Both the position numbers and the translations under genes were made by a program. A DNA stretch of 64,000 nt from Frateuria defendens (GTDB lineage Bacteria; Pseudomonadota; Gammaproteobacteria; Xanthomonadales; Rhodanobacteraceae): the NCBI RefSeq assembly GCF_001182895.1, contig NZ_LFQR01000048.1, forward strand, positions 46,699-110,698, given 5' to 3'. The notes under the pieces are model-generated. The model had not been told where the DNA came from. It was given only the letters and a program-made list of their open reading frames with translations, and made no database searches. Position 1 is the first letter of the stretch; every line of letters starts with the position of its first letter. Positions 29,372 to 37,459 of the stretch are shown one piece after another.

Positions 29372-32300
29372 TCACTGGCACGTCCCGGCGCCGGTGAAGT
29401 TCTTGTAGTCGATCACGCGCTGCGGGTCGTTCCAGAAGTTCTTGTAGGTGATGTACGCATTGGGCATGAACTTCGGCGTGCCGCAGACCGCGTAGTCGGT
29501 GGGCGCGAACTGGCTGGAGCTGCTGAAGGTGATGAAGGCGTTCGCCACGCCGCCGTCGCGCGCGACGTGGCAGGTGCGGCAGGATTTCGCATACACGTTG
29601 CGGTACACGGCGGGGTCGCCGCCGGCGCTCCAGCCGGGCGGCACGTTGGCCTGCGAGGGTTTCGTGCCCGGGTTGAAGCCGCCCGGGTACCAGTTGTCGA
29701 TCAGTGTCTTGATCGCGCTGCTGCCGGGCTGGACGTCGTGCACCAGCTGGTTGAGCGTGGCGAAGGTGGTCAGCTCGGCGGCGCTCAGGCTGTTGCTGTC
29801 CGGCGCGGGCGGGTAGTCCCAGGAACGGCCGCCGGAATACTTGAACGACTGCAGGTCGAACTCGCGGAAGCGCGATTGCAGGGCGTTGTTGGCCGTGCCG
29901 TCGTAGGAGCCGCCGTGGCAGACCAGGCACAGGTGCGGCACCGACTTGGGCCCGAGCCCGTCCAGGTCGGCGAACTTCAGCTTGCCGGCGGCGGCGGGGT
30001 CGCCGCCCGCGTACACGTAGAAGCGCACGCGGCGGTCGGCGGGCTCGCTGCTCCTGTACTCCATCGCCACCGTCGCGCCGCGCCTGGCCGGGTCCTGGCT
30101 TTCCGCCGCGTCCGCGTTGGCGGGGTTCTGGTCGGGCGCGCCGTAGTTGGTCACGTAGCAGGCCAGGTCGGCGCCGGTCTGCTTGCAGTGCATGTCGCGG
30201 CCGAAGCCCAGGTCGTTGTGGTTGAGGTAGGCGGCCCGCGTGCCGCCGCCGCCGTCGGCGGCGAAGCCATGCTGGGTCCACCACGCCGCCAGCGTGGGGA
30301 AGGTCGCGTTGCCCGGGTCGAGGGTGTTGTAGTAGTCGGTGGCCACCTGCTCGCCGTTGGCCGGCGCGAACTGGCCGAACGGGCCGGTGAGGAAGGCGGG
30401 CCGGCCGGTGGCGTCGATGTCGCCGTAGTAGGGCAGGTTCACCGGGTCGGCCTCCAGCGTGATCGCGTCGCCGCACTCCGCGTAGGGGTAGGGCGGCCAG
30501 AGGTTGTTGCCGGTCATCTTCGGGCGCGGCGCGTCGGTGTTGACGATGTTGTTGAGCAGCACCACCTCCTGCCCGCCGTAGGTGCCGCGCAGCTCCAGCC
30601 GCAGCGTGTTCGGCGCCGGCGCCGGCGGCGCGTAGGGGATGCGGTAGATCGCGTGGTACTGGTCGCCGTTGAGCGCCGTCTCCTTCACCTGCACCGCGTT
30701 GCCGCCGTAGGAGACGTAGGCGCGGACGACGAGATTGCTCCAGCCGCTCAGCGAGGCGCCGAGCGTGAAGCGCACGCAGGTGGCCTGCGCCGGGTCATTG
30801 CCGGCGACGTCCATGTTGAGAGTGGAGAAGTGCCGGGTCTTGCCCACGTACATCGCGCCCTGCCGCGTGGCGGTGTCCTCCTGCACCCACAGACCGCGGC
30901 CCTGGTCGAACGACCACAGCGCGATCGAGGCGGGCGCCGAGGCCTGCTGCTCGGGCGGGATCGGCACGCGGATCTCGGCGCTGCTGCCGGGCTTGAGGTT
31001 GAGCGGCCGGCCGGCGACGTCGCGGAACTGCGCGTAGAGCGCGCCGTAGCTCAGCAGCTCGGCCGGCGCGTTGGCGGCGTCGGTGGCGCGGTAGTCGCCG
31101 GGCAGGGCGCGGCGGGCGGGGTTGAGCGTGGCGAACTGCACCGAGACGGGCCCCTGCGCCGGGCGTTGGCCGGCGTCCACCAGCGCGCCGGCCGGCAGGA
31201 TCAGCCGGGCGCCCTCGCGCCGGCACGGGCGCGCGTAACGGTCCGTGGCCTGCTGCATGGCGAGCGTGGCCCGGCGGTCGTGGCCGGGCAGCGGCCGTGC
31301 CGGCGCCTTGCCGCCGCAGGGGCCGCTGCTGCGCGTGTCGGTGACGTCGATGACGCCCGCCGGGTCCGCGCTGGCGGCCTGCACGCGGATCAGCGGATAG
31401 ACGTCGCCCGCGGCGGCCTTGTCGTGGACGCGCGCCAGCAGCGCGTACTGCGGGTGCGAGACGGTGAGCACGTAGCGCTCCGGCGCGACCGCCGGCGCGG
31501 TCTTCAGGCTGAACCAGCCCTGCGCGTTGGTGGTGGTGCCGGCGCCGTTCACCGCCACCGCCGCCTTGGCGACGGGGGCGGCGGTGACCTCGTCGATCAC
31601 GCGCCCGGCGAAGACCACCTCCCGGCCCCCCACCGGCAGGTCGAAGCGCTTGTAGGCATAGCCGCCCTTGCCGTCGCGGGCCATCAGGTAGAGCGTCTGC
31701 AAGCCCGCCTGCGCGCCGGTGGTCCATGGCTGCTGCGCCGCGTTGACGGCGGCCAGCGGGCCCGCGTCCTCGGCGGGTTTCCAGATGTAGTCGAGCGGGT
31801 CGTTCTCGGCATCGCGCACGCTGGCCGCGATCTTGATCGCCGCGCCCGTGCCGGCGCGGGTGATGCCTCGCGTGCCGTCGAAGGCGGCGATGCCGGCCAC
31901 CCGCGGCGCATGGTTGGGCAGCGTGAGGTTGGCCGCGGCCGGCGCCTCGCCGGCCGACACCAGCGCCTGCGCCTGGGCCTTCTCGCAGGCGGCGCGCACC
32001 TGGTAGCGGTCGGCCTTCAGCCCGGCGAACACGTATTCGCCCTCGGTGTTGGCGCGCATGGCCGGCTGCACCGGATGCTGGCGGCTGTCGAACAGGACGA
32101 CGCGGGTGGACACGTCCAGGCCGAAGAATGCATCGCTCACCCAGCACGGCCGGTTGTCGGCGGTGAGCACCTTGCCGTAGACGAAGCCGCCCTTCGCATG
32201 GACCGGCACGACCTGCAGGTACACCGCATCCGGGCCGGCCCTGAAGCGGCCGCCGCAGCCGGCGCCGATGCCCGGCGCCTCCCAGCAAACGGTGTAGATG

Positions 32301-32611
32301 CCCGGCGCCGGCGCGGCGAGGTGGAAGCGTCCGTCGAGCTGGGTCTTGCTCCTCGGGCCGGCAGTGCCGGACGCCGCCTCGCGCAGGAACACGTCCACGT
32401 CCGGCAGCTCGATCCGCCGTGCCGACGGCACGGCGGCGGCCGGGCCCGGGTTTGGGTCGAGCATCAGGGTGAGCGTGCCGGCCACCGGCACGGCACCCGT
32501 CGGGCGCGGCAGCTGGCTCTGCGCGTGGGCGAGGCCTATGAGCAGGCAGAACCCGAGACACGCCCGCGCGAACCGCCGCGCGCGGCACCTCCCGCCACTG
32601 GATGTAGCCAT
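29372..32611 (-). CDS. Secreted multidomain protein with carboxypeptidase-regulatory-like domains and two c-type heme motifs
   Basis: 1079 residues. The ATG at 32611 is preceded by a perfect AAGGAG and opens a signal peptide ending LIGLAHAQSQ; frame extensions upstream are non-coding in character. The N-terminal half has several Ig-like/carboxypeptidase-regulatory-like modules (for example GIYTVCWEAPGIGAGCGGRF, GEYVFAGLKADRYQVRAACE, GWFSLKTAPA). The C-terminal third carries CLVCH near residue 894 and CRTCH near residue 1010, so it should bind two hemes covalently in the periplasm or at the surface. Cysteines in YAVCGTPKF and GAGTCQ may form a disulfide. No partner gene is adjacent. An electron-transfer or oxidative role is inferred; no named family fits confidently. 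Confidence 0.88.
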   Translation of the reverse strand: MATSSGGRCRARRFARACLGFCLLIGLAHAQSQLPRPTGAVPVAGTLTLMLDPNPGPAAAVPSARRIELPDVDVFLREAASGTAGPRSKTQLDGRFHLAAPAPGIYTVCWEAPGIGAGCGGRFRAGPDAVYLQVVPVHAKGGFVYGKVLTADNRPCWVSDAFFGLDVSTRVVLFDSRQHPVQPAMRANTEGEYVFAGLKADRYQVRAACEKAQAQALVSAGEAPAAANLTLPNHAPRVAGIAAFDGTRGITRAGTGAAIKIAASVRDAENDPLDYIWKPAEDAGPLAAVNAAQQPWTTGAQAGLQTLYLMARDGKGGYAYKRFDLPVGGREVVFAGRVIDEVTAAPVAKAAVAVNGAGTTTNAQGWFSLKTAPAVAPERYVLTVSHPQYALLARVHDKAAAGDVYPLIRVQAASADPAGVIDVTDTRSSGPCGGKAPARPLPGHDRRATLAMQQATDRYARPCRREGARLILPAGALVDAGQRPAQGPVSVQFATLNPARRALPGDYRATDAANAPAELLSYGALYAQFRDVAGRPLNLKPGSSAEIRVPIPPEQQASAPASIALWSFDQGRGLWVQEDTATRQGAMYVGKTRHFSTLNMDVAGNDPAQATCVRFTLGASLSGWSNLVVRAYVSYGGNAVQVKETALNGDQYHAIYRIPYAPPAPAPNTLRLELRGTYGGQEVVLLNNIVNTDAPRPKMTGNNLWPPYPYAECGDAITLEADPVNLPYYGDIDATGRPAFLTGPFGQFAPANGEQVATDYYNTLDPGNATFPTLAAWWTQHGFAADGGGGTRAAYLNHNDLGFGRDMHCKQTGADLACYVTNYGAPDQNPANADAAESQDPARRGATVAMEYRSSEPADRRVRFYVYAGGDPAAAGKLKFADLDGLGPKSVPHLCLVCHGGSYDGTANNALQSRFREFDLQSFKYSGGRSWDYPPAPDSNSLSAAELTTFATLNQLVHDVQPGSSAIKTLIDNWYPGGFNPGTKPSQANVPPGWSAGGDPAVYRNVYAKSCRTCHVARDGGVANAFITFSSSSQFAPTDYAVCGTPKFMPNAYITYKNFWNDPQRVIDYKNFTGAGTCQ

Positions 32612-33291
32612 GATGTGCTCCTTGGATTCGCTCGAAGCGGCCCGTTCTCCCGCGCCGACGGCGCGAGGCTTGGCCTTTCCCCTGGAATGAGGCCGCCCTC
32701 CCCGGTCGGCCCCTGGTGCAGTGCCGGGCCCGCGCCGCCGGCATGGCCGGGCGGCGCGGACGCCGTGGCCGCGGGGCCGGTCAAGGCGGCGGGCGGGCGG
32801 CCGAGGGGTGCCAGAAGGCCTTGGCCTTCGGCGACCACGGCAGGCGCTGTGCGCGCCGGCGCCCCTCGTTGCCGCGAACGTGCGTGGCGTGGATTCCCTG
32901 GGAGACGGGGTGGCCGCGGCGCACTGCGCAGAGCGCGCGCGCGGCACGGGCCGCGCGGGTGCAGCCGACCGGCGGCGCGGGGCGCCTGGCGGTCCTGGCG
33001 TGCTGGCGGGGCTCAGTCATGCAGCGTTCTCCACTTTCCAGTGGACCGGCTACGGCGCGACGCGATGCGTGGTGCGGCTTCCAACGACCGGGTGAGCGCG
33101 CCCCAAGTGCGGTTCGCCCCGGCGACGAGCGCCGATCCGTCGGCGGCCCCGGGGCTGGGGCAGGTGCAGCGGCCGCGCGGCGAAGCGGGCGCGGCGGTGA
33201 GGCGTATTAGGCGTCCGCCTCGCGTAAAGCCGGCGTTACCGCGCGGGGAACTTTCGGGCTCGGGGCGAGAACTGCTTCACAGGAATCGCAT
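32612..33291. other. 680-base region without a supported gene
   Basis: Open frames exist on both strands, but their translations are Arg/Ala/Gly/Pro-rich and show no domain or conserved pattern. The part next to 32611 should hold the promoter of the diheme-protein gene. Around 33018-33060 the sequence is less G+C-rich (TCTCCACTTTCCAGTGGACC, containing the small palindrome TCCACTTTCCAGTGGA), which could be an operator; this is speculative. Confidence 0.4.
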
Positions 33292-34221
33292 TCAGCCGTC
33301 CCGGCGCTCCGGCGGGGCGTTCGATACCGCCGTATAGACGGCCATTTCCTTGGCCAGATGGTCGAACAGCGCGCGGTTGCGCAGGCTGGCCTTGAGGTCC
33401 TCGTGCATCACCACCCAGACGTCGAGCCTGGGCAGGCGCGTCTGCGGCAGCAGCTGCACCAGCCTGGCATCGCGCCGGGCGACGCCGACCTGGCAGATGC
33501 CGATGCCGTAGCCGGCGCGCAGGGCGGCCAGGGCGGCGAGGTCGCTGTCGGTGCGCAGGCTGAAATGCTCGCGCGCGTAAGGCAACGCGCCGACGGCGGG
33601 GCGCAGTGCGCGGACATAAGGCGCCTCGTTGTCGAAGCCGATCAGGCTGTGCCCGGCGAGTTCGGCCAGGCTCCGTGGCCGGCCGTGGGCCTTGAGGTAG
33701 CGGCGGTGGGCATAAAGGCCCAGCGGCGAGGCACCGGCGTGGCGGGCGACCAGTGCCTGCTGGGTGGGGCGGACCATGCGCACGGCGATGTCCGCATCCT
33801 TGCGCAGCAGGTCGGCGGAGCGGTTGGACAGCACCAGCTCGATCACGATGCCCGGGTGCTTCTCGCGGAACGCGGCGAGGATCGGCGGCAACACCTCGGC
33901 GCCGATCACCTCGCTGGCGGTGACGCGCACCGTGCCGCGGATCTCCTCCTTGCCGGCGGAGGCCGCGCGGTGCAGCGCCGCCGAGGCGGCGGCCATGGCC
34001 TGCGCGTGCGGCACCAGCGCATGGGCGATCTCGGTGGGCGCGAGCCCCTGCGGCGAGCGGGCGAACAGCGCCACGCCCAGCGCCGTTTCCAGTTCGCGGA
34101 TGTGCCGGCCGAGGCTGGGCTGGGTCATGCCCAGCGCGCGGGCGGCGGCAGAGAGGCTGCCTTCGCGCATCACGGCGAGAAAGGAGCGGTGCAGGTCCCA
34201 GCTGGGGTTTGTCCTGGTCAT
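33292..34221 (-). CDS. LysR-family transcriptional regulator
   Basis: 309 residues, standard for LysR. The start MTRTNPSWDLHRSFLAVMREGS is followed by the N-terminal helix-turn-helix SLSAAARALGMTQPSLGRHIRELETALG and linker helix, then the effector domain with VRVTASEVIGAEVLPPILAAF and IELVLSNRSADLL. It is divergent from an epimerase-like gene across 73 bases, the usual position for a target of LysR control. The frame extends upstream past 34221 but that part overlaps the divergent gene and lacks similarity. Confidence 0.95.
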   Translation of the reverse strand: MTRTNPSWDLHRSFLAVMREGSLSAAARALGMTQPSLGRHIRELETALGVALFARSPQGLAPTEIAHALVPHAQAMAAASAALHRAASAGKEEIRGTVRVTASEVIGAEVLPPILAAFREKHPGIVIELVLSNRSADLLRKDADIAVRMVRPTQQALVARHAGASPLGLYAHRRYLKAHGRPRSLAELAGHSLIGFDNEAPYVRALRPAVGALPYAREHFSLRTDSDLAALAALRAGYGIGICQVGVARRDARLVQLLPQTRLPRLDVWVVMHEDLKASLRNRALFDHLAKEMAVYTAVSNAPPERRDG

Positions 34222-34294
34222 GCAAAAATGTATAGCAGACGTTCGCCAATAGGTAATTTTCATAGACCGTTGCCGCCCGCAAGCTGGTGCCTCC
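34222..34294. promoter_or_regulatory. LysR/epimerase divergent control region
   Basis: 73 bases, strongly AT-rich for this window (for example AATAGGTAATTTTCATAGA). It must contain the overlapping promoters and a LysR site of the T-N11-A type; I cannot assign the exact operator. Confidence 0.45.
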
Positions 34295-35281
34295 ATGAGC
34301 GAGGATGGTGCGATGGCGGTGGAGCGGACGGCATTGGTGGTGGGGGCCGGCGGCGGCGTCGGCGGGGAGATGGTGCGGGCGTTGTCGCGCCGCGGCTGGC
34401 GGGTGCGCGCGCTGGCCCGCTCGGCGAAGCCCGCGACGGTGCCGGATGCCGTCGATTGGCATCGCGGCGATGTGATGCAGGCCGAAGACGTGCGCCGGGC
34501 CGCCGAAGGCGCGCAGGTGATCGTGCACGCGGTCAACCCTCCCGGCTACCGCGGCTGGGGGCAGCGGGTGCTGCCGATGCTGGACAGCACGCTGGCCGCG
34601 GCGCGGGCCGAACGCGCGCGCGTGCTGCTGCCGGGCACGGTCTACAACTTCGGCCCCGAGACGTTTCCGCTGGTGGCCGAGGACGCGCCGCAGCGGCCGC
34701 CCACGCGCAAGGGCGAGATCCGCGTGGCGATGGAGCAGCGCCTGGCCGCGGCGGCGGACGGGGGCGTGCGCACGCTGATCCTGCGCTGCGGCGATTTCTT
34801 CGGGCCGCACGCCGGCAACAGCTGGTTCTCCCTGGGGCTGCTCAAGGCGGGCGTGCCGCCGCGCCGGGTGTCTTATCCGGCCGCGCCCGAACACCGGCAC
34901 GCCTGGGCCTACCTGCCCGACGTGGCCGAGACGGCCGCCCGCCTGCTGGAACGCGAAGACGAACTGGCCGAAGTCGAGTGCTTCCACTTCGGCGGCTACT
35001 GGCTCGACGGCCACGAACTGACGGCGGCCATCGCCTGCGCGGCCGGCCGGCCGGGCCTCCGGCTGGCGCGCTTTCCCTGGTGGCAGGTGGCGCTGGGCGC
35101 GCCCTTCAACGAGACGCTGCGCGAGCTGCGCAAGATGCGCTACCTGTGGCGCGAGCCGCTGCAACTGGACGACCGCAAGCTGCGGGCCGTCCTCGGCGGC
35201 TCGCCGTACACGCCGCTGGAGGAGGCCCTGCGCATCACCCTGGCCGGCATCGGCTGCCTGCCGCCGCCTCAGCGGCCGTAG
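34295..35281 (+). CDS. NAD(P)-dependent epimerase/dehydratase-like (extended SDR) protein
   Basis: 328 residues with an N-terminal Rossmann motif VVGAGGGVGGEMVRALSRRGW, then HRGDVMQAEDVRRAAEG and VIVHAVNPPGY, which match atypical extended short-chain dehydrogenases. The usual YxxxK pair is not evident: the region VYNFGPETFPLVAEDAPQRP retains the Tyr-Asn-Phe-Gly stretch but the following Lys is displaced, so it may be an NAD(P)-binding protein with altered catalysis. Divergent from a LysR regulator that likely controls it. Its end overlaps the convergent esterase gene by 13 bases. Confidence 0.88.
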   Translation: MSEDGAMAVERTALVVGAGGGVGGEMVRALSRRGWRVRALARSAKPATVPDAVDWHRGDVMQAEDVRRAAEGAQVIVHAVNPPGYRGWGQRVLPMLDSTLAAARAERARVLLPGTVYNFGPETFPLVAEDAPQRPPTRKGEIRVAMEQRLAAAADGGVRTLILRCGDFFGPHAGNSWFSLGLLKAGVPPRRVSYPAAPEHRHAWAYLPDVAETAARLLEREDELAEVECFHFGGYWLDGHELTAAIACAAGRPGLRLARFPWWQVALGAPFNETLRELRKMRYLWREPLQLDDRKLRAVLGGSPYTPLEEALRITLAGIGCLPPPQRP

Positions 35282-36237
35282 GCCCGGCGCAGGAAGGGCG
35301 GCAGCATGCGCTTCCACGTGGCCTGGTTGTGCTGGCCGTCCTGCCAATGCACCAGCGTGACGTCGGCGCGGCGGGCCGAGGGCGCCGGGTCGATGGCGAC
35401 GGTGTAGCCGAGCTGGCGCAGGCCGCGCGTGCGGAAGCCGTCGCCGTCGCGGTAGCCCTCGACCAGGTCATCCAGGTCGTCCACCGCGTCGATCACGCCC
35501 TCGCCGTCGCGGTCACCGCTTTCCTCGGCGCCGCCCACGGCGAACCAGAACGCGAGCCCCTTGCGCGGCGGGCCGCGGTCCGCCATCGCCTGCGCCAGCC
35601 GGGTGTGCTGGATGCGGCGGGCGTCCGTGCGGTCGCCGGCCAGCCAGAACGAGGGCGAGAACGCGCCCCCGCGGCCGAACAGTTCCGGGTACTCCCAGGC
35701 GAGGTTGAAGGCGTTGAGCGCGCCCAGCGACCAGCCGAGCAGGCTGCGGCCGCGGGGCGTTGCCTGGGTGCGGTAGTGCGCGTCGACCCAGGGCACCAGC
35801 TGGGTGGCGAACCAGGCGGAGTAGTCCTGCGCATGGCTGCCGATGGGGCCGATGCGCGAGCCGCCGACCACGCTGCGCCCCATGGCGCGGTCGGAGAGCC
35901 CGTAGGCGTCGGCGCGGTCGGCCGGCATGTCCACCGCCACCACGATCACCGGCCGGATGGTGCGCTCGCGGTACAGCGCGGCGAGCGTGCCGGAGAGGTC
36001 CACCGCGTCCATGTCCTGGCCGTCGTTGGCGTAGAGCACCGGGTAGCGCCGGCCGCGATGCGGGGCGTAGCCGGGCGGCAGGTACACGCTCACGCGCAGC
36101 GGCGCCGGCGACACGGCGGGGGCGTCGAGCGGGAAAGTCCACGGCGGCGCGCCGCCGGCGTGCGCCGTGCCGTGCAGGGCGAGCATCAGCAGGACGACGA
36201 GGGGGCCGCGCAGCCGCCTGAAGTACGAGGGACGCAT
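35269..36237 (-). CDS. Secreted alpha/beta hydrolase (enterochelin-esterase/esterase-D-like)
   Basis: 322 residues. The start MRPSYFRRLRGPLVVLLMLAL gives a signal peptide ending GTAHAGG; further upstream in-frame ATGs add an Arg/Pro-rich extension without support. The body has VSVYLPPGYAPHRGRRYPVLYANDGQD, a typical esterase strand, and the nucleophile elbow GWSLGALNAF (G-x-S-x-G). The acidic residue and His are probably in the C-terminal quarter (VHWQDGQHNQATW). The substrate is unknown; siderophore-ester hydrolysis is possible but unproven. It overlaps the epimerase-like gene end to end. Confidence 0.9.
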   Translation of the reverse strand: MRPSYFRRLRGPLVVLLMLALHGTAHAGGAPPWTFPLDAPAVSPAPLRVSVYLPPGYAPHRGRRYPVLYANDGQDMDAVDLSGTLAALYRERTIRPVIVVAVDMPADRADAYGLSDRAMGRSVVGGSRIGPIGSHAQDYSAWFATQLVPWVDAHYRTQATPRGRSLLGWSLGALNAFNLAWEYPELFGRGGAFSPSFWLAGDRTDARRIQHTRLAQAMADRGPPRKGLAFWFAVGGAEESGDRDGEGVIDAVDDLDDLVEGYRDGDGFRTRGLRQLGYTVAIDPAPSARRADVTLVHWQDGQHNQATWKRMLPPFLRRAYGR

Positions 36238-36423
36238 GCCATGCCATGTCGAAGGAAGGAGGCCCGTGGCGCGCAGTGTGCCTGCGAAGGCGGGGGCGAT
36301 GCAGTGCCGCGGCACTCGCGGTGCGTGCGGTCGCAATGCAAGTAGGCGGCGATGCCGCGTCCGGCGCCGCGGTCCTTGCGCTGCGTGCGGCGGGAAGCGC
36401 CGGCGGGACGGTATCATGGGCGG

Positions 36424-36963
36424 ATGACCTCCTCATTTTCCCCCGTTTTCAGGAGCGCCGCCCCGGCCGATGCCGAAGCCGTCGTGGCGCTGGTCGAATC
36501 CGCCTACCGCGGCGACGCCAGCCGACGCGGCTGGACCACCGAGGCGGACCTGCTCGACGGCCGCCGCACCAACGTCGAGGACGTGGCCGCGCTGATCGCC
36601 GGGCCGCAGGGCCGCATCGTGCTGCTGGAGCAGGGCGGCCGCCTGCGTGCGAGCTGCCAGCTGGAACGGCAGGGCGAGGTAGCCTATTTCGGCATGTTCG
36701 CGGTCGACCCGGCCTTGCAGGGCGACGGCCTGGGCAAGGCGTTGCTGGCCGAGGCCGAGCGCATCGCGCGCGAGGAATGGGGCTGCCGCGCGATGCGCAT
36801 GGCGGTGATCGTGCAGCGCGAGGAGCTGATCGCCTGGTACCTCCGCCGCGGCTACCGCCGCACCGGCGCATACCAGCCTTTCCCCTACGGCGACGAGCGC
36901 TTCGGCCTGCCGCGCCGCGACGACCTGCGCTTCGAGGTGCTGGTGAAGGATCTGCAGGCATGA
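36424..36963 (+). CDS. GNAT-family N-acetyltransferase
   Basis: 179 residues starting MTSSFSPVFRSAAPADAEAV. The acetyl-CoA-binding segment is YFGMFAVDPALQGDGLGKALLAEAE, followed by MRMAVIVQREELIAWYLRRGYRRTG. The stop overlaps the start of a Rieske protein gene (ATGA, 36960-36963), so they form a coupled pair. Substrate not deducible. Confidence 0.92.
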   Translation: MTSSFSPVFRSAAPADAEAVVALVESAYRGDASRRGWTTEADLLDGRRTNVEDVAALIAGPQGRIVLLEQGGRLRASCQLERQGEVAYFGMFAVDPALQGDGLGKALLAEAERIAREEWGCRAMRMAVIVQREELIAWYLRRGYRRTGAYQPFPYGDERFGLPRRDDLRFEVLVKDLQA

Positions 36964-37286
36964 GCACGGACATGACCGGCTGGGTGGAAGTGGCCGCGCG
37001 CAGCGAGCTGCTGCCCGGCGAGTTCAAGGTGGTGTACGACGGCGACACGCCGATCGCGGTGTACAACATCGACGGCGAGCTGTACGCGGTGGAAGACGTA
37101 TGCACCCACGACGGCGGCGACCTCGCCGGCGGCACGGTGCACGGCTACGAGGTGGAATGCCCGCGCCACGGCGCCCGCTTCGACCTGCGCAGCGGCGCGG
37201 TGACCTGCCCGCCGGCCTACGAGCCGATCGCCAAGTTCCCGGTGCGCGAGGTGGACGGGCTGATCTGGACGCGCGACGACCGCTGA
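36960..37286 (+). CDS. Rieske [2Fe-2S] ferredoxin-like protein
   Basis: 108 residues, a stand-alone Rieske domain of the oxygenase-ferredoxin type. The cluster ligands are in DVCTHDGGDLAGG (C-x-H) and VECPRHGARFDL (C-x-x-H), and the fold ends CPPAYEPIAKFPVREVDGLIW. No signal peptide, so it should work in the cytoplasm as an electron carrier for an oxygenase or similar enzyme; no such partner is in the window. It is translated from the ATGA overlap with the GNAT gene. Confidence 0.94.
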   Translation: MSTDMTGWVEVAARSELLPGEFKVVYDGDTPIAVYNIDGELYAVEDVCTHDGGDLAGGTVHGYEVECPRHGARFDLRSGAVTCPPAYEPIAKFPVREVDGLIWTRDDR

Positions 37287-37302
37287 AGGGTGGTTTGCTG
37301 AG

Positions 37303-37384
37303 AGTCTGTTCGCGATCTTGCCGTCGACGGGCTGGGGCGATGGAGCGCGTCTTGCGGTAGCCATGGGTGTGCGGGAGCGCAGCG
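37303..37384. repeat. Dispersed intergenic repeat, copy A
   Basis: About 82 bases, starting GTCTGTTCGCGATCTTGCCG and ending GGGAGCGCAGCG, nearly identical to 52795-52877 (differences such as GGGGCGATGG versus GGAGCCATGG). It sits between the Rieske gene and the convergent ligD. Confidence 0.75.
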
Positions 37385-37459
37385 GGATAGTCGCGTCCCC
37401 GCGACACCCGCCTCTCACCCCAACCCTCCACCAATGGAAAGAGAGTTGCGGATCCCGCT

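Noticed and set aside
32716..33210. A 164-residue open frame in the large gap
   Set aside because: Arg/Ala/Gly-rich composition, no ribosome-binding site and no recognisable domain; competing frames on the same bases look alike.
34295..34536. N-terminal extension of the LysR protein to 34536
   Set aside because: The extension overlaps the divergent epimerase-like gene and lacks LysR similarity; the ATG at 34221 gives the normal helix-turn-helix position.
36238..36417. 60-residue N-terminal extension of the esterase
   Set aside because: The extension is Arg/Pro-rich and would bury the signal peptide that begins at 36237.
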